20,782 nucleotides of DNA from Verrucomicrobiaceae bacterium (GCA_947463285.1 CANHTV010000014.1:1-20782); one strand, 5' to 3'. Positions 8,448-15,803 are shown, numbered from the stretch's first letter. Notes: generated by a model not told the origin, from the sequence alone. Translations and numbers: made by a program.

Positions 8448-10748
8448 TTACTTGTTCTCGGTGATGCTGAGATTGTCGAGGAAGACGCGCTTCTGGTTCA
8501 TTGGTGTGAAGCCGAAAATGCCGGGGCTACCCTGGGTGTGGGCTTTGGCGACCTTGGCTTCGATTGTCCAGGCTTCGGGTTCCGGCTGAGCTTTGGGCCA
8601 GATTTTGCCCTTAACTACTCCACTGCCATCAGCGGCGACATCGACACGTGTTTTGAGAGTGTACCAGGTGTTGGCGCTGACTTTGAAGACGGCGGTTTGG
8701 GCGAGACGCTCAAGGTTGGAGCTGATCTCGAGCTTGTTGGCATTGCCACGCAGGCAAATGAGGTAGCGCTGATTAATGAGACCCAGGTCGGCTTTCGAGC
8801 GGGCGTTGCCATCGGTCATGACGTCGGCCTGCATGGTGTAGTTGGAAAGCGTGGACGGAGCGACAAAGACGGTGCCGCGCTGGAAGAGAAGACGGTCAAA
8901 GCTCTTGCCGAAGACCTTGTTGCCATCCTTTTCCATGACCTGAAATTTGAAGCGAGCGCCGATCCATGGGAGCGGTGGATAAGCGAATTTGTAGGCTGGG
9001 TTGGCGGGATCAGCGGAGAACTCTTCGGTGAGGTTGTAGCCTTCGAAGTCTTCGGTGATCGGCAGACCTTTCAAACCGCGACCACGGATCGTGCCGGTCA
9101 AGCCATCGGCGGAGGTGGCTTTCCAAGCACCGGCACTGATCTTGGCATCGGCGGCCACGACGAGTTCACCGGCATCGTTGAAGCTGGCGTCCATGGTGGC
9201 CTTCACCTTCGCAGTAGGAGGGATGAAGCTTTCCCACTTCACGCCTTCGACCTTGTCGCTAACGACCATGCCGTTGGCATCGACGCTGCGGATGCGGAAG
9301 GCCTGCTTGTCACCACGCATGATGACGGTTTCCGCAGGGATGATCTGGAGAGCCACGGCTTTGCCTGCTGCTGGAATCTCAGCGACAGGCGCTGCATCAA
9401 CCTTGATGCCGCTGTTCGGGATCGGGAAGGCGTAGAACTTCTCGGTGGTGGTCAAGTAGAGAGTGCCATCGCACACGACGGGAGCGCCGAGACATTGAGC
9501 GGAGTTGCCGCCATCGAGTTTGATTTCCTGGACGATTTCCGCATCGGTCGCGCCGGGTTTCACAACGACGAGTTTTCCTTCCATCATCGGGCAATAAAGC
9601 AATCCATCGACATACAGAGGGGAGGAATGCAGGTTCGCGTTGCTCAGCTTCTTCTTCCAAAGGTCCTTACCGGAGTTGGCGTCGATGGCGTAGAGTTCGC
9701 CACCGTCGGTGAGTTGGTAAATGATGTCGCCCACAAGGACTGGTGAGCTGCTGGTGGCACCAATGGGATTGCGCCAAGCTTCAGCGCTGGCGTCGAGCAC
9801 GGTGGTTTCCGCACCTGGGGCAGCGGCGACGAGCTTTTCAGGCAGCTTGATGGCGGACATGCGGCCTTTTTCCGAACTATCCACATTTTCATCACCATGG
9901 ATGGCGATGACGTTGCCTTTGTGAATCACGACGCTGGGGTTCATGCCGTTTTTACAAAGAGGCATTCTCCAGTAGGGCTTGCCGCTGCGGGCGTTGACGC
10001 AGACCAGATTGCCGCAGCCGGTGGTGAAATACATCACGCGTTTGCCATCGCGAGTTTCCACGACCGGTGTCGAGAAGGAGGAATCCACCGGTGGGCTCAC
10101 GCCAGGCAGGCTCCACCAGACGAGTTCGCCGGTCTTTTTATCGAAACCATACACACGGTCAGCGGCAGGACCGTCGGCACCCCAGTTGGAGAAGATGAAG
10201 TGGATGATGACGAGGTCACCTTCGATGATCGGACTGCCCACACGGGAGTTTGGGAAGGTCATGCGTCCCAGATCTTCCATTAGCGGCATCTCGAAAACCT
10301 TCTTGCCGTCCAGCTCATAGCAGACAAAGCGTCCGGCATTGCTGACGAGGTAGATGCGCTTCGTCTCAGGGTCCACGGTCGGAGCACCGATAGAATATCG
10401 ATTATAGATGGAATCGGAGAGGTAGTCCGCGATCTCCACTTCCCAGAGCTTCTTGCCAGTCTTGGCGTCCAGTACGGTCAGGATCTCGATGAGGTCCGTG
10501 GTTTCACCGCGATAGCCCCAGAGGACCACCTTCCCATCGACCACGACGGGAGCGCCACGGCTGCGAGCATCGTAAGTCCAGGCAGGGGCATCGGCCAGCT
10601 TTCCAGCACCTGTGTAGTGTTCCAAACTGACACCGTTTTGCAGCGGGCCGCGCCAGTTAGTCCAGTCATTAGCAGAAAGATTGCCGGCAGATGCCAGGAG
10701 CGCGAAAGCCATTCCGGCAGCGCTACGCAGAGAGAGGTGATATTCCAT
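8448..10748 (-). CDS. Secreted PQQ-like beta-propeller protein with C-terminal Big-like and lectin-like domains
   Basis: From ATG at 10748 the product is 766 residues. This start gives a good signal peptide (MEYHLSLRSAAGMAFALL, then SANDW). An ATG 14 codons upstream at 10790 is in frame but would add a Pro-rich lead-in, so I reject it. The N-terminal region (about 25-455) is a PQQ-like propeller with WTNWRGPLQNGVS, LDAKTGKKLWEVE, FDKKTGELVWW and IDANSGKDLWKKK blades. A beta-rich segment at about 465-560 (LQIIPAETVIMRGDKQAFRI) looks like a bacterial Ig-like domain. The last 190 residues (EDFEGYNL, YTMQADVMTDG, WYTLKTRVDV, FLDNLSI) look like a concanavalin/LamG-type jellyroll of the DUF1080 kind. 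The combination suggests a periplasmic or surface protein binding glycans, but that is inference. It is the first gene of the operon with the 541-residue propeller. Confidence 0.88.
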   Translation of the reverse strand: MEYHLSLRSAAGMAFALLASAGNLSANDWTNWRGPLQNGVSLEHYTGAGKLADAPAWTYDARSRGAPVVVDGKVVLWGYRGETTDLIEILTVLDAKTGKKLWEVEIADYLSDSIYNRYSIGAPTVDPETKRIYLVSNAGRFVCYELDGKKVFEMPLMEDLGRMTFPNSRVGSPIIEGDLVIIHFIFSNWGADGPAADRVYGFDKKTGELVWWSLPGVSPPVDSSFSTPVVETRDGKRVMYFTTGCGNLVCVNARSGKPYWRMPLCKNGMNPSVVIHKGNVIAIHGDENVDSSEKGRMSAIKLPEKLVAAAPGAETTVLDASAEAWRNPIGATSSSPVLVGDIIYQLTDGGELYAIDANSGKDLWKKKLSNANLHSSPLYVDGLLYCPMMEGKLVVVKPGATDAEIVQEIKLDGGNSAQCLGAPVVCDGTLYLTTTEKFYAFPIPNSGIKVDAAPVAEIPAAGKAVALQIIPAETVIMRGDKQAFRIRSVDANGMVVSDKVEGVKWESFIPPTAKVKATMDASFNDAGELVVAADAKISAGAWKATSADGLTGTIRGRGLKGLPITEDFEGYNLTEEFSADPANPAYKFAYPPLPWIGARFKFQVMEKDGNKVFGKSFDRLLFQRGTVFVAPSTLSNYTMQADVMTDGNARSKADLGLINQRYLICLRGNANKLEISSNLERLAQTAVFKVSANTWYTLKTRVDVAADGSGVVKGKIWPKAQPEPEAWTIEAKVAKAHTQGSPGIFGFTPMNQKRVFLDNLSITENK

Positions 10749-11094
10749 GTGAGGGGGTGGTAGAGGGCTGTATCGATTTTGACGGTCCATGCAGCAGCAG
10801 TTTCTTCAATGGCTTTTCAAGCCAATCTTGTCGTCTCCACGCGGCAGAAGCAGAATCAATTTACGATTAGGAAACGAGAGCCCGCCACCGCATCTTTCGC
10901 TGCACACAGGTTGCTCGTGGCTCTGCATCAATGACTCAGGAAGTCAATAAAGTATTCACCTGAACATACGCTGAAATCAAACTGACAAAAACACTGTCAA
11001 GGCTCTTTCTTTTGAAAATATTAGATTTTTCAGGCCATTCGAGACTCTCGAAATTAATAAAACCTCTCTTTTTTGCAAAATAGCCCCCCTTCTG
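10749..11094. other. Long AT-rich non-coding region upstream of the propeller operon
   Basis: About 350 bases without a supportable gene. The part from about 10930 to 11095 is markedly more AT-rich than its surroundings. It holds inverted repeats (TGACA/TGTCA at 10983-10999 and a dyad at 11038-11052) and probably includes the promoter of the minus-strand propeller operon, though I could not settle a convincing -35/-10 pair for it. A 63-codon minus-strand reading frame at 10936-11127 is Lys/Phe/Ser-rich without recognisable features and I do not call it. Confidence 0.5.
11038..11052. repeat. Perfect 7+7 dyad, possible operator
   Basis: TTCGAGA and TCTCGAA flank a single central C in the AT-rich region between the propeller operon and the small-RNA candidate. 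A perfect 15-base palindrome with a one-base centre is typical of a dimeric repressor site; it is too compact for a transcript hairpin. The binding protein is unknown. Confidence 0.45.
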
Positions 11095-11123
11095 TTGACG
11101 AGAGAGACAAAACTTTTTAATCT
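11095..11123 (+). promoter_or_regulatory. Probable sigma-70 promoter of the small-RNA candidate
   Basis: TTGACG (11095-11100) and TAATCT (11118-11123) are separated by exactly 17 bases. The -35 matches five of six consensus bases and the -10 three. Transcription would start near 11130, directly before a strong hairpin. Confidence 0.45.
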
Positions 11124-11129
11124 CCAAAC

Positions 11130-11273
11130 GTCCACCCGAGCCGTTTCTCGGGTGGCCCGCGATGTTGCAGCTCCTTGAGCTAAGACTTTCGTGCCTAGAT
11201 CCTCACTGTTGTTGGTTGCTGGATCGCAAAAAATTGACCCTCTGGTTTTAACGCCAGAGGGTCTTTTGTTTTT
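11130..11273 (+). ncRNA. Candidate small structured RNA, about 140 nt, family not recognised
   Basis: A promoter-like pair (11095-11123) is followed by a chain of hairpins and ends in an intrinsic terminator. There is a 9-bp perfect stem CCACCCGAG/CTCGGGTGG at 11132-11155 with a six-base loop, then AGCTC-CTT-GAGCT at 11169-11181. A GATCC/GGATC pairing (11198-11202 with 11221-11225) follows, and finally the terminator stem at 11236-11263 with a T-run to 11273. No open frame with a ribosome binding site fits inside. It does not match tmRNA, RNase P, SRP or 6S RNA features that I can recognise. Alternatively, the terminator may belong only to apaG on the other strand, and the hairpins may be fortuitous. 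Confidence 0.45.
11229..11273. terminator. Bidirectional intrinsic terminator between small-RNA candidate and apaG
   Basis: A perfect 10-bp stem GACCCTCTGG (11236-11245) / CCAGAGGGTC (11254-11263) with an eight-base loop is followed on the plus strand by TTTTGTTTTT (11264-11273). On the minus strand it is followed by AATTTTTT (11228-11235). It lies 27 bases beyond the apaG stop at 11300 and can end both transcripts. Confidence 0.9.
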
Positions 11274-11299
11274 AGACGGTGAACAAGGAAGGTCTCACC

Positions 11300-11686
11300 T
11301 CAGGCCAGCATCGGTGGATGCATTTCAAAACGTGGTATCCGAACAAAGACAGGACGCCCATGCTGAGTCGTGCCGAAAAAGGAACCTGTGGCAGTGCTCT
11401 CGGCCTTAATTACATGATAGGAATTGTAGCTGAAGGTTTCCCCTGGTTCGAGTTTGGGAAACTGACCGATAACTCCGTCGCCTTCTACTACCAGCGTATC
11501 GCCATCGGTGTCACGCACGATCCATTTACGGCCAAAGATATTTACTGTCTCAGTCGAGCCATTGACGATGGAGACATGATAGACAAAAGGGTGCGGACGA
11601 TCCGGTGGAGCAGGACGAGTAGGATCGTAAGAAACTTCTTCCACAGTGGCATTCAGTCCGGGCAGATGTTCAAAGGTCGTTTTCAT
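11300..11686 (-). CDS. apaG: ApaG-domain protein (DUF525)
   Basis: Encodes 128 residues spanning a single ApaG/DUF525 domain, an Fn3-like beta sandwich. Diagnostic parts are FVYHVSIVNGSTETVNIFGRKWIVRD (read in two blocks, residues about 34-59), VVEGDGVIGQFPKLEPGETFSY with the GxGxxG motif (GDGVIG), and GSFFGTTQHGRPVFVRIPRF towards the end. Full length compares well with the family (about 125 residues). The protein's molecular role is not known; in enterobacteria the gene neighbours ksgA and apaH, neither of which is present here. It is a single-gene unit ending at the terminator at 11229-11273. The N-terminus is fixed by ATG at 11684-11686; no strong Shine-Dalgarno sequence precedes it. Confidence 0.93.
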   Translation of the reverse strand: MKTTFEHLPGLNATVEEVSYDPTRPAPPDRPHPFVYHVSIVNGSTETVNIFGRKWIVRDTDGDTLVVEGDGVIGQFPKLEPGETFSYNSYHVIKAESTATGSFFGTTQHGRPVFVRIPRFEMHPPMLA

Positions 11687-11724
11687 GTTTCACTTTAGCT
11701 GAACCATGAGCAACAACAACCGTG

Positions 11725-11754
11725 TTTCAAGATACAGTCGCTCTAGTTTATAAG
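11725..11754 (+). promoter_or_regulatory. Possible promoter of the dienelactone hydrolase gene
   Basis: TATAAG at 11749-11754 matches five of six -10 positions. TTTCAA at 11725-11730 is a poor -35 at 18-base spacing. The gene starts at 11811, giving a leader of about 50 bases. Confidence 0.3.
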
Positions 11755-11810
11755 AGCCCAGAAGGAAAGGAATTGGCAATCCGACACAGCCCTGCGTAGG
11801 TTCGACTCTC

Positions 11811-12590
11811 ATGAAAAACTCACTGGCTCTGTTTTGGATCAGCACGTTTCTTTTGAATCTCACGGCTCAGGCTGCCGAAACACGTGAGACCGTCGTGGAA
11901 TACAGAGCAGGCGATGTCGTCTGTGAAGGTCTGCAAGTCGTGGATACGACAAAATCTGGCAAACGCCCCAGCGTGCTGATCATCCATCAGTGGACGGGTT
12001 TAAGCGCGAATGAAAAAATGCGTGCGCAGATGCTGGCTGAACTTGGCTACAATGTATTCGCGGCGGACATTTACGGCAAAGGTATCCGCCCGCAGCCGCC
12101 AGAATCTGGCAAGGAGGCCGGGAAGTATAAGAAGAACCGCCAGCTTTATCGCGAGCGCCTGAATGCCGGGCTGAATGAGCTGCTCAAGCTGCCTCAAACT
12201 GACCCTACCAAAGTGGTGGCGATTGGTTATTGTTTTGGTGGCACAGGTGTGATCGAACTGGCCCGCAATGGTGCCAAGATCAGTGGTGTGGTGAGCTTTC
12301 ATGGTGGCCTGGATTCACCCACGCCTGAGGATGGTAAAAACATCCAGGCCAAAGTCCTGGCCCTGCATGGAGCGAATGATCCTTTCGTGCCTGCCGCAGA
12401 TCTGGCTGCCTTTGAGCAGGAGATGAAATCCGCCAAGGTGGATTACCAACGGATCTCCTACCCCGGCGCTGTGCATGCTTTCACTCAAAAGGCTGCGGGC
12501 AACGACAGCAGCAAAGGCGCGGCCTACAATGCCGAAGCCGACAAAGCCTCATGGGAGGCCATGAAGGCCTTTTTTGCCCGTCTTTTCTAA
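11811..12590 (+). CDS. Secreted dienelactone hydrolase family protein
   Basis: Encodes 259 residues with a signal peptide (MKNSLALFWISTFLLNLTAQA, cleavage near residue 22). The rest is a dienelactone-hydrolase alpha/beta-hydrolase. VLIIHQWTGLSANEKMRAQML holds the oxyanion-hole strand, GYNVFAADIYGKG follows, and the nucleophile elbow is GYCFGG with Cys141. The acid is Asp190 in HGANDPFVP and the base His222 in GAVHAFT, giving the Cys-Asp-His triad of this family. Classical members open dienelactones in chloroaromatic degradation; exported versions like this one are common in Verrucomicrobiota and their substrate is unknown. The stop codon overlaps the stop of the opposite-strand gene at 12587-12589. 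Confidence 0.94.
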   Translation: MKNSLALFWISTFLLNLTAQAAETRETVVEYRAGDVVCEGLQVVDTTKSGKRPSVLIIHQWTGLSANEKMRAQMLAELGYNVFAADIYGKGIRPQPPESGKEAGKYKKNRQLYRERLNAGLNELLKLPQTDPTKVVAIGYCFGGTGVIELARNGAKISGVVSFHGGLDSPTPEDGKNIQAKVLALHGANDPFVPAADLAAFEQEMKSAKVDYQRISYPGAVHAFTQKAAGNDSSKGAAYNAEADKASWEAMKAFFARLF

Positions 12591-13030
12591 TGCCTGACGG
12601 GTGCCTGCGGCGTCAGCGAAATCTCGCGCCGCAAGGCTTTGCCGATCATGCCAGTGAGCCAGAGGTAGTGATCCGACTTCAATTCCGGCTCCGTGACAAA
12701 TCCCTCGGCTCCGACGGGCACATCGGAGGTGGTTTTGACCGTCTTCGGATTGGCCGAGCTATAAACCTGCGCCTTTGTTCCGTTCGCGAGCTTCAGCGGC
12801 GTGTCGAAACGCTCATCGGCATCGAGTTCCGAGACATCCGGCCAAAGGTCGATGTGACACTGCCCTGGCTTGTTGAAGCCGTAATGCACCCAGCCGAGGT
12901 TCGAGCCGTCCGTAGGCGTCGCGAACCACCCCTGGTAGCCGCACATCACCTTTCCAAATAGCGAGGCGGGATCAGCAGCATGGAGGAGGCTGGAGAGACA
13001 AAAAAGACTGATAAGAAATCGAATCATCAT
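12587..13030 (-). pseudogene. GH71/GH99-like secreted protein with the central part missing
   Basis: A 147-residue frame begins with a signal peptide (MMIRFLISLFCLSSLLHA) and then reads VMCGYQGWFATPTDGSNLGW and CHIDLWPDVSELDADERF. This is the opening of the large secreted xylosidase-like proteins related to GH71/GH99. After YSSANPKTV, where the catalytic barrel should begin, the text jumps to SDVPVGAEGFVTE and KSDHYLWLTGMIGKALR, which resembles the extreme C-terminus of the same family. About 250-300 residues appear to have been lost in frame. Family assignment comes from memory of the motifs. The remnant cannot be catalytic. Its start codon sits two bases from the IS5 end at 13033, whose GAGGTG forms the only visible Shine-Dalgarno sequence. 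Start could equally be 13027. An intact small exported protein is the alternative reading. Confidence 0.6.
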
Positions 13031-13032
13031 AA

Positions 13033-13042
13033 GGCACCTCTG
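13033..13042 (+). repeat. Left inverted repeat of the IS5-family remnant
   Basis: GGCACCTCTG, followed by a further partly matching AATA. It pairs with 13610-13619. Confidence 0.75.
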
Positions 13043-13085
13043 AATAGGGGTTGGATTTTTGCAAGCGGCTCCGAGGTCGGAAAGA

Positions 13086-13551
13086 TCAGCGTTTTGGGCC
13101 ACTTTCTCCGCGTGAGCCAGCGGGCAGGGTTCGCTTTGGCGGGCTTTTGAGTGGTGTTATCGGCTCGTTTTTGCGTCCTTCAGCATCCATGCGTTGTTTG
13201 AAGTCCCAGAGCGTTTTGGCATCAGGGATGTCGTCGCCGATGCGCAGACCTAGGAAGTTTTTAAAGCTGGTGCGGTCAATGATTTGCTCCTCCTTACTAT
13301 CGTCGCTGAGGCCGTGAAATTTTTGTAGCACGAGGACTTTGAACTTGAGCACGGGATCGAAGGGGGCTTGCCGCCCTTGGCCCCATGGCGGGTGGCTAGC
13401 CGGTGAGTTCTTCGAGCAGCGGACGGAAGCTTTCCCAGGGAATGACGTCATGCAGCTTGAGGGTGCCGGAGGTTTTGGCTGCCACGGTCTGTTCGTGTTC
13501 AATGGCGGAAAACAATCCGCCGCCCCGTTCTGTCTTGCGGTAACGCTTCAT
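13086..13551 (-). pseudogene. IS5-family transposase remnant (DUF772 N-terminal part)
   Basis: The first frame starts MKRYRKTERGGGLFSAIEH at 13551 and continues to HDVIPWESFRPLLEELTG before TAG at 13396-13398. The next frame, one base off, carries the DUF772 signature PFDPVLKFKVLVLQKFHGLS and then DAKTLWDFKQRMDAEGR. The sequence afterwards no longer looks like transposase and ends at 13086, only about 45 bases from the left inverted repeat. At least one frame change near the CCCCC run at about 13363-13400 and a deletion of the DDE catalytic domain make it non-functional. Confidence 0.75.
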
Positions 13552-13609
13552 GCACGGCTTTGCGCATCAGTCTGCTATGCGAAAGGGTCTTTTGAGGCAT
13601 TGAGGTTTC

Positions 13610-13619
13610 CAGAGGTGCC
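13610..13619 (-). repeat. Right inverted repeat of the IS5-family remnant
   Basis: CAGAGGTGCC on the plus strand is the reverse complement of the left repeat at 13033-13042; the next four inner bases match in part. Confidence 0.75.
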
Positions 13620-13741
13620 ATGAAGTGAACAGCTGATCTATCTGATTAGTTGCAGCAAGCTTTACTACAGCTGTTGAAAAAATCGACACATGAAATGCTG
13701 CGTGCATCTTGGCCGTTTGCTTGCCACTGATTGAACCCTCT

Positions 13742-14659
13742 ATGAAGCCACTTCTTTTCTCCATTGCTGCCCTTTCTTTGGCCCTGCTCTCGCCACTCAC
13801 GGCCGCAGATAAAAAAATCGTCGTCATGATCGCTGGCAAGCCCTCCCATGGTCCTGGTCAGCATGAGCACAATGCCGGCATTCAGCTGCTGAAGAAATGC
13901 TTGGAGCAAGGCGCGGCTGACCAGGTGGAGATCAAGCATCACCTCAATGGCGAATGGCCCTCTCAGGAAGAGCTTTCCAAGGCTGACAGCGTGGTCATTT
14001 ACTCCGACGGCGGTGGTGGACATCCTGCACTCCAGGGAGATCGCCTCCAGCAGCTGGATGTGGAAATGAAGCGTGGCTGCGGTTTTGTGACTCTTCACTA
14101 CGCGGTGGAGCCCACGATTGCCAAAGGTGGCAAAGAATTCATCGACTGGATGGGCGGCTGCTTTGAAGTGAACTGGAGTGTGAATCCGCATTGGGATGCG
14201 AACTTCAAGGAGTTCCCCGCACACCCGATCAGCAGCGGAGTTAAACCTTTTGGCACCAATGATGAGTGGTATTTCTACATGCGCTTTCGCCAGGGCATGT
14301 CCGGTGTGACGCCCATCCTCAGTGATGTGGCTCCAGAAACCACCATGAGCCGCCCTGATGGTGCCCACAGCGGCAATCCGACGGTGCGTGAGTCCGTGAA
14401 GAATAAAGAAAAACAACACGTCGCCTGGGCGGCTGAGCGTGAAGGTGGCGGACGCGGTTTTGGCTTTACCGGTGGTCACTACCACAAAGGATGGGCAAAC
14501 GATAGTCAGCGTAAGCTGGTGCTGAATGCCATCCTCTGGTCAGCCAAAGCAGACGTGCCAGCTGATGGCGTCGCCAGCACAGTGACTGAAGCTGACATGC
14601 TGGACAATCTGGATCTCAAGCCCGGTCAAGGTCTGCCTGAGAAGCCAAAAAAGAAGTAA
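13742..14659 (+). CDS. Secreted ThuA-like domain protein
   Basis: Encodes 305 residues. ATG at 13742 gives the signal peptide MKPLLFSIAALSLALLSPLTAA; an in-frame extension back to 13709 would place residues in front of it and is rejected. The mature part is a ThuA-like (class I glutamine-amidotransferase-like) domain: IVVMIAGKPSHGPGQHEHNAG at the first strand, VVIYSDGGGGHPAL, FVTLHYAVE, GGCFEVNWSVNPHWDANF, DEWYFYMRF and FGFTGGHYHKGWANDSQRKL. In rhizobia ThuA acts in trehalose/disaccharide use. Exported ThuA-like proteins are common in Verrucomicrobiota and Planctomycetota, often near DUF1080 proteins, with unproven activity. The stop is one base from the stop of the convergent gene at 14661. 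No Shine-Dalgarno is evident. Confidence 0.92.
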   Translation: MKPLLFSIAALSLALLSPLTAADKKIVVMIAGKPSHGPGQHEHNAGIQLLKKCLEQGAADQVEIKHHLNGEWPSQEELSKADSVVIYSDGGGGHPALQGDRLQQLDVEMKRGCGFVTLHYAVEPTIAKGGKEFIDWMGGCFEVNWSVNPHWDANFKEFPAHPISSGVKPFGTNDEWYFYMRFRQGMSGVTPILSDVAPETTMSRPDGAHSGNPTVRESVKNKEKQHVAWAAEREGGGRGFGFTGGHYHKGWANDSQRKLVLNAILWSAKADVPADGVASTVTEADMLDNLDLKPGQGLPEKPKKK

Positions 14660-14660
14660 A

Positions 14661-15704
14661 TCACTTCGCCGCGCCTTTTTGCGTCTCCCACCAGGCTTCG
14701 ATGGTGGGGATGTCAAAAAGGCGGAACTTGCGGCCCACACGTTTTTCGAAGGTTGACTGGGCCTGCTTGGCCACATCCAGGGACAGATCTTCTTTGAGGG
14801 TCTTGAGCAAAGCTGCATTGGTTTCCTTGTCGGTGCTGGCACGCAGCAGGTAGGCGCAGCGCAGGCGATTTTCCCAGGCTTGGCTGCTGTCATGCATGAG
14901 TTTGATCAGCTGGGCAGGCGTCAAATCCGCTTCAGCACGCACACTGCCGTCCTTAAAAAGGTCCTGCAAGGGTAACGTGTAACCGGGGTCGATGCTGATG
15001 CTGTATTCGTAGTAGTTCTGCACCCGGCGGAACTCCGCTTCGCAGGCATTGCGCAGATGTTTCATCGCCGGATCAAACATGGAAATGACGATGGCCTGAA
15101 GCGCATTGCGGTCACCCGTGGCGATGGCGCGGTCAGCGTAGTCAGTGAGGCGATTGCGCTCCTTCAACAAAATAAGTTCGCTGGTGGAGGGTGACACGGA
15201 GGGCATCATTGCAGCCAACTGCGCGGCACCTGCCGTCGTTGCATGGGCGGCATCTGCCGTCGGGACAAAGGCGTTTTGTTTGATCACCAGAGCCATGCGG
15301 TCAGCCATTTCCTGGAGCCGCGCCTGTGTGCGTTCACGCTCGCCAGACTGGGTGTCGATCTGTTTTTGGAGCGTGCTGATTTGATCATTGGCACGACTCA
15401 GCCGCTCCTCCAGCCCGGAGGTATCCGTCACAGGGACGGTTGGTGCGATGGCTGTGGCGCTGCGGATCTGAGGCAGCAGTTGCGTCTGGTAAAACCAAGT
15501 CGCCACACCCGCCAAGACCGCCAGAGTGATCAGCTGCCCCAGCCAGAAGGAGCCCCAGCCCAGGCGAGTTACGCGGACATTTTCCGTTTTGCTCTCGATC
15601 GTCGGCTTGTCATCCGCCAGATCCGCGAGGATGGCTTTGGTCAGGATTCGGGGCCTGTCTCTCAAGGGTTGCTTGGCAGGCTCTAGGCTGGTGGGATCGC
15701 TCAT
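14661..15704 (-). CDS. Membrane-anchored coiled-coil protein of unknown function
   Basis: Encodes 347 residues that I do not recognise. Residues 1-50 are cytoplasmic-looking and charged, with Asp/Lys-rich stretches and no signal peptide. One transmembrane helix (about 53-72, LGQLITLAVLAGVATWFY) follows. A coiled coil covers about 97-143 (LEERLSRANDQISTLQKQID), and an Ala/Thr-rich linker runs to about 175. The C-terminal half is largely helical (LILLKERNRLTDYADRAIAT; WENRLRCAYLLRASTDKETN), possibly repeat-like, and ends WWETQKGAAK. The layout predicts a short inside tail and a large periplasmic part. It is transcribed divergently from the exosortase gene with about 100 bases between, so a shared regulatory region is possible, but a functional link is not shown. 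Confidence 0.85.
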   Translation of the reverse strand: MSDPTSLEPAKQPLRDRPRILTKAILADLADDKPTIESKTENVRVTRLGWGSFWLGQLITLAVLAGVATWFYQTQLLPQIRSATAIAPTVPVTDTSGLEERLSRANDQISTLQKQIDTQSGERERTQARLQEMADRMALVIKQNAFVPTADAAHATTAGAAQLAAMMPSVSPSTSELILLKERNRLTDYADRAIATGDRNALQAIVISMFDPAMKHLRNACEAEFRRVQNYYEYSISIDPGYTLPLQDLFKDGSVRAEADLTPAQLIKLMHDSSQAWENRLRCAYLLRASTDKETNAALLKTLKEDLSLDVAKQAQSTFEKRVGRKFRLFDIPTIEAWWETQKGAAK

Positions 15705-15803
15705 GGTTGGGGCACATCAAAGACGATCTTCACTGAAAATCCACTCAGGATGTCTCGGCTTCGCTCGCAGAAAGATTCCAAGGCTAATGATTGAGGCTCA
15801 GAG

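Larger units (their letters stand above)
13033..13619 (-). mobile_element. Internally deleted IS5-family insertion sequence, 587 bp
   Basis: The element is bounded by 10-bp perfect inverted repeats: GGCACCTCTG at 13033-13042 and its complement at 13610-13619. Inside, on the minus strand, are pieces of an IS5-type transposase. Full elements of this family are larger, and the region for the DDE catalytic core is absent, so the element is non-autonomous. Flanking bases (ATAA on the left, ATGA on the right) do not make a clear target duplication, so the flanks may have changed since insertion. It lies between the GH remnant and the thuA-like gene. Confidence 0.75.

Noticed and set aside
6848..9746. 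Long plus-strand open frames of 377 and 530 codons opposite the beta-propeller genes
   Set aside because: They are antisense to two proteins with signal peptides and clear propeller repeats. Their translations are Gly/Val/Asp-rich without family motifs, which is a composition effect of the opposite strand.
10936..11127. 63-codon minus-strand frame in the AT-rich region
   Set aside because: No ribosome binding site, no motif, and composition typical of AT-rich non-coding DNA; it also overlaps the small-RNA promoter candidate.
13646..14485. Minus-strand frame of 279 codons
   Set aside because: It is antisense to the ThuA-like gene and lacks any domain or start signal.
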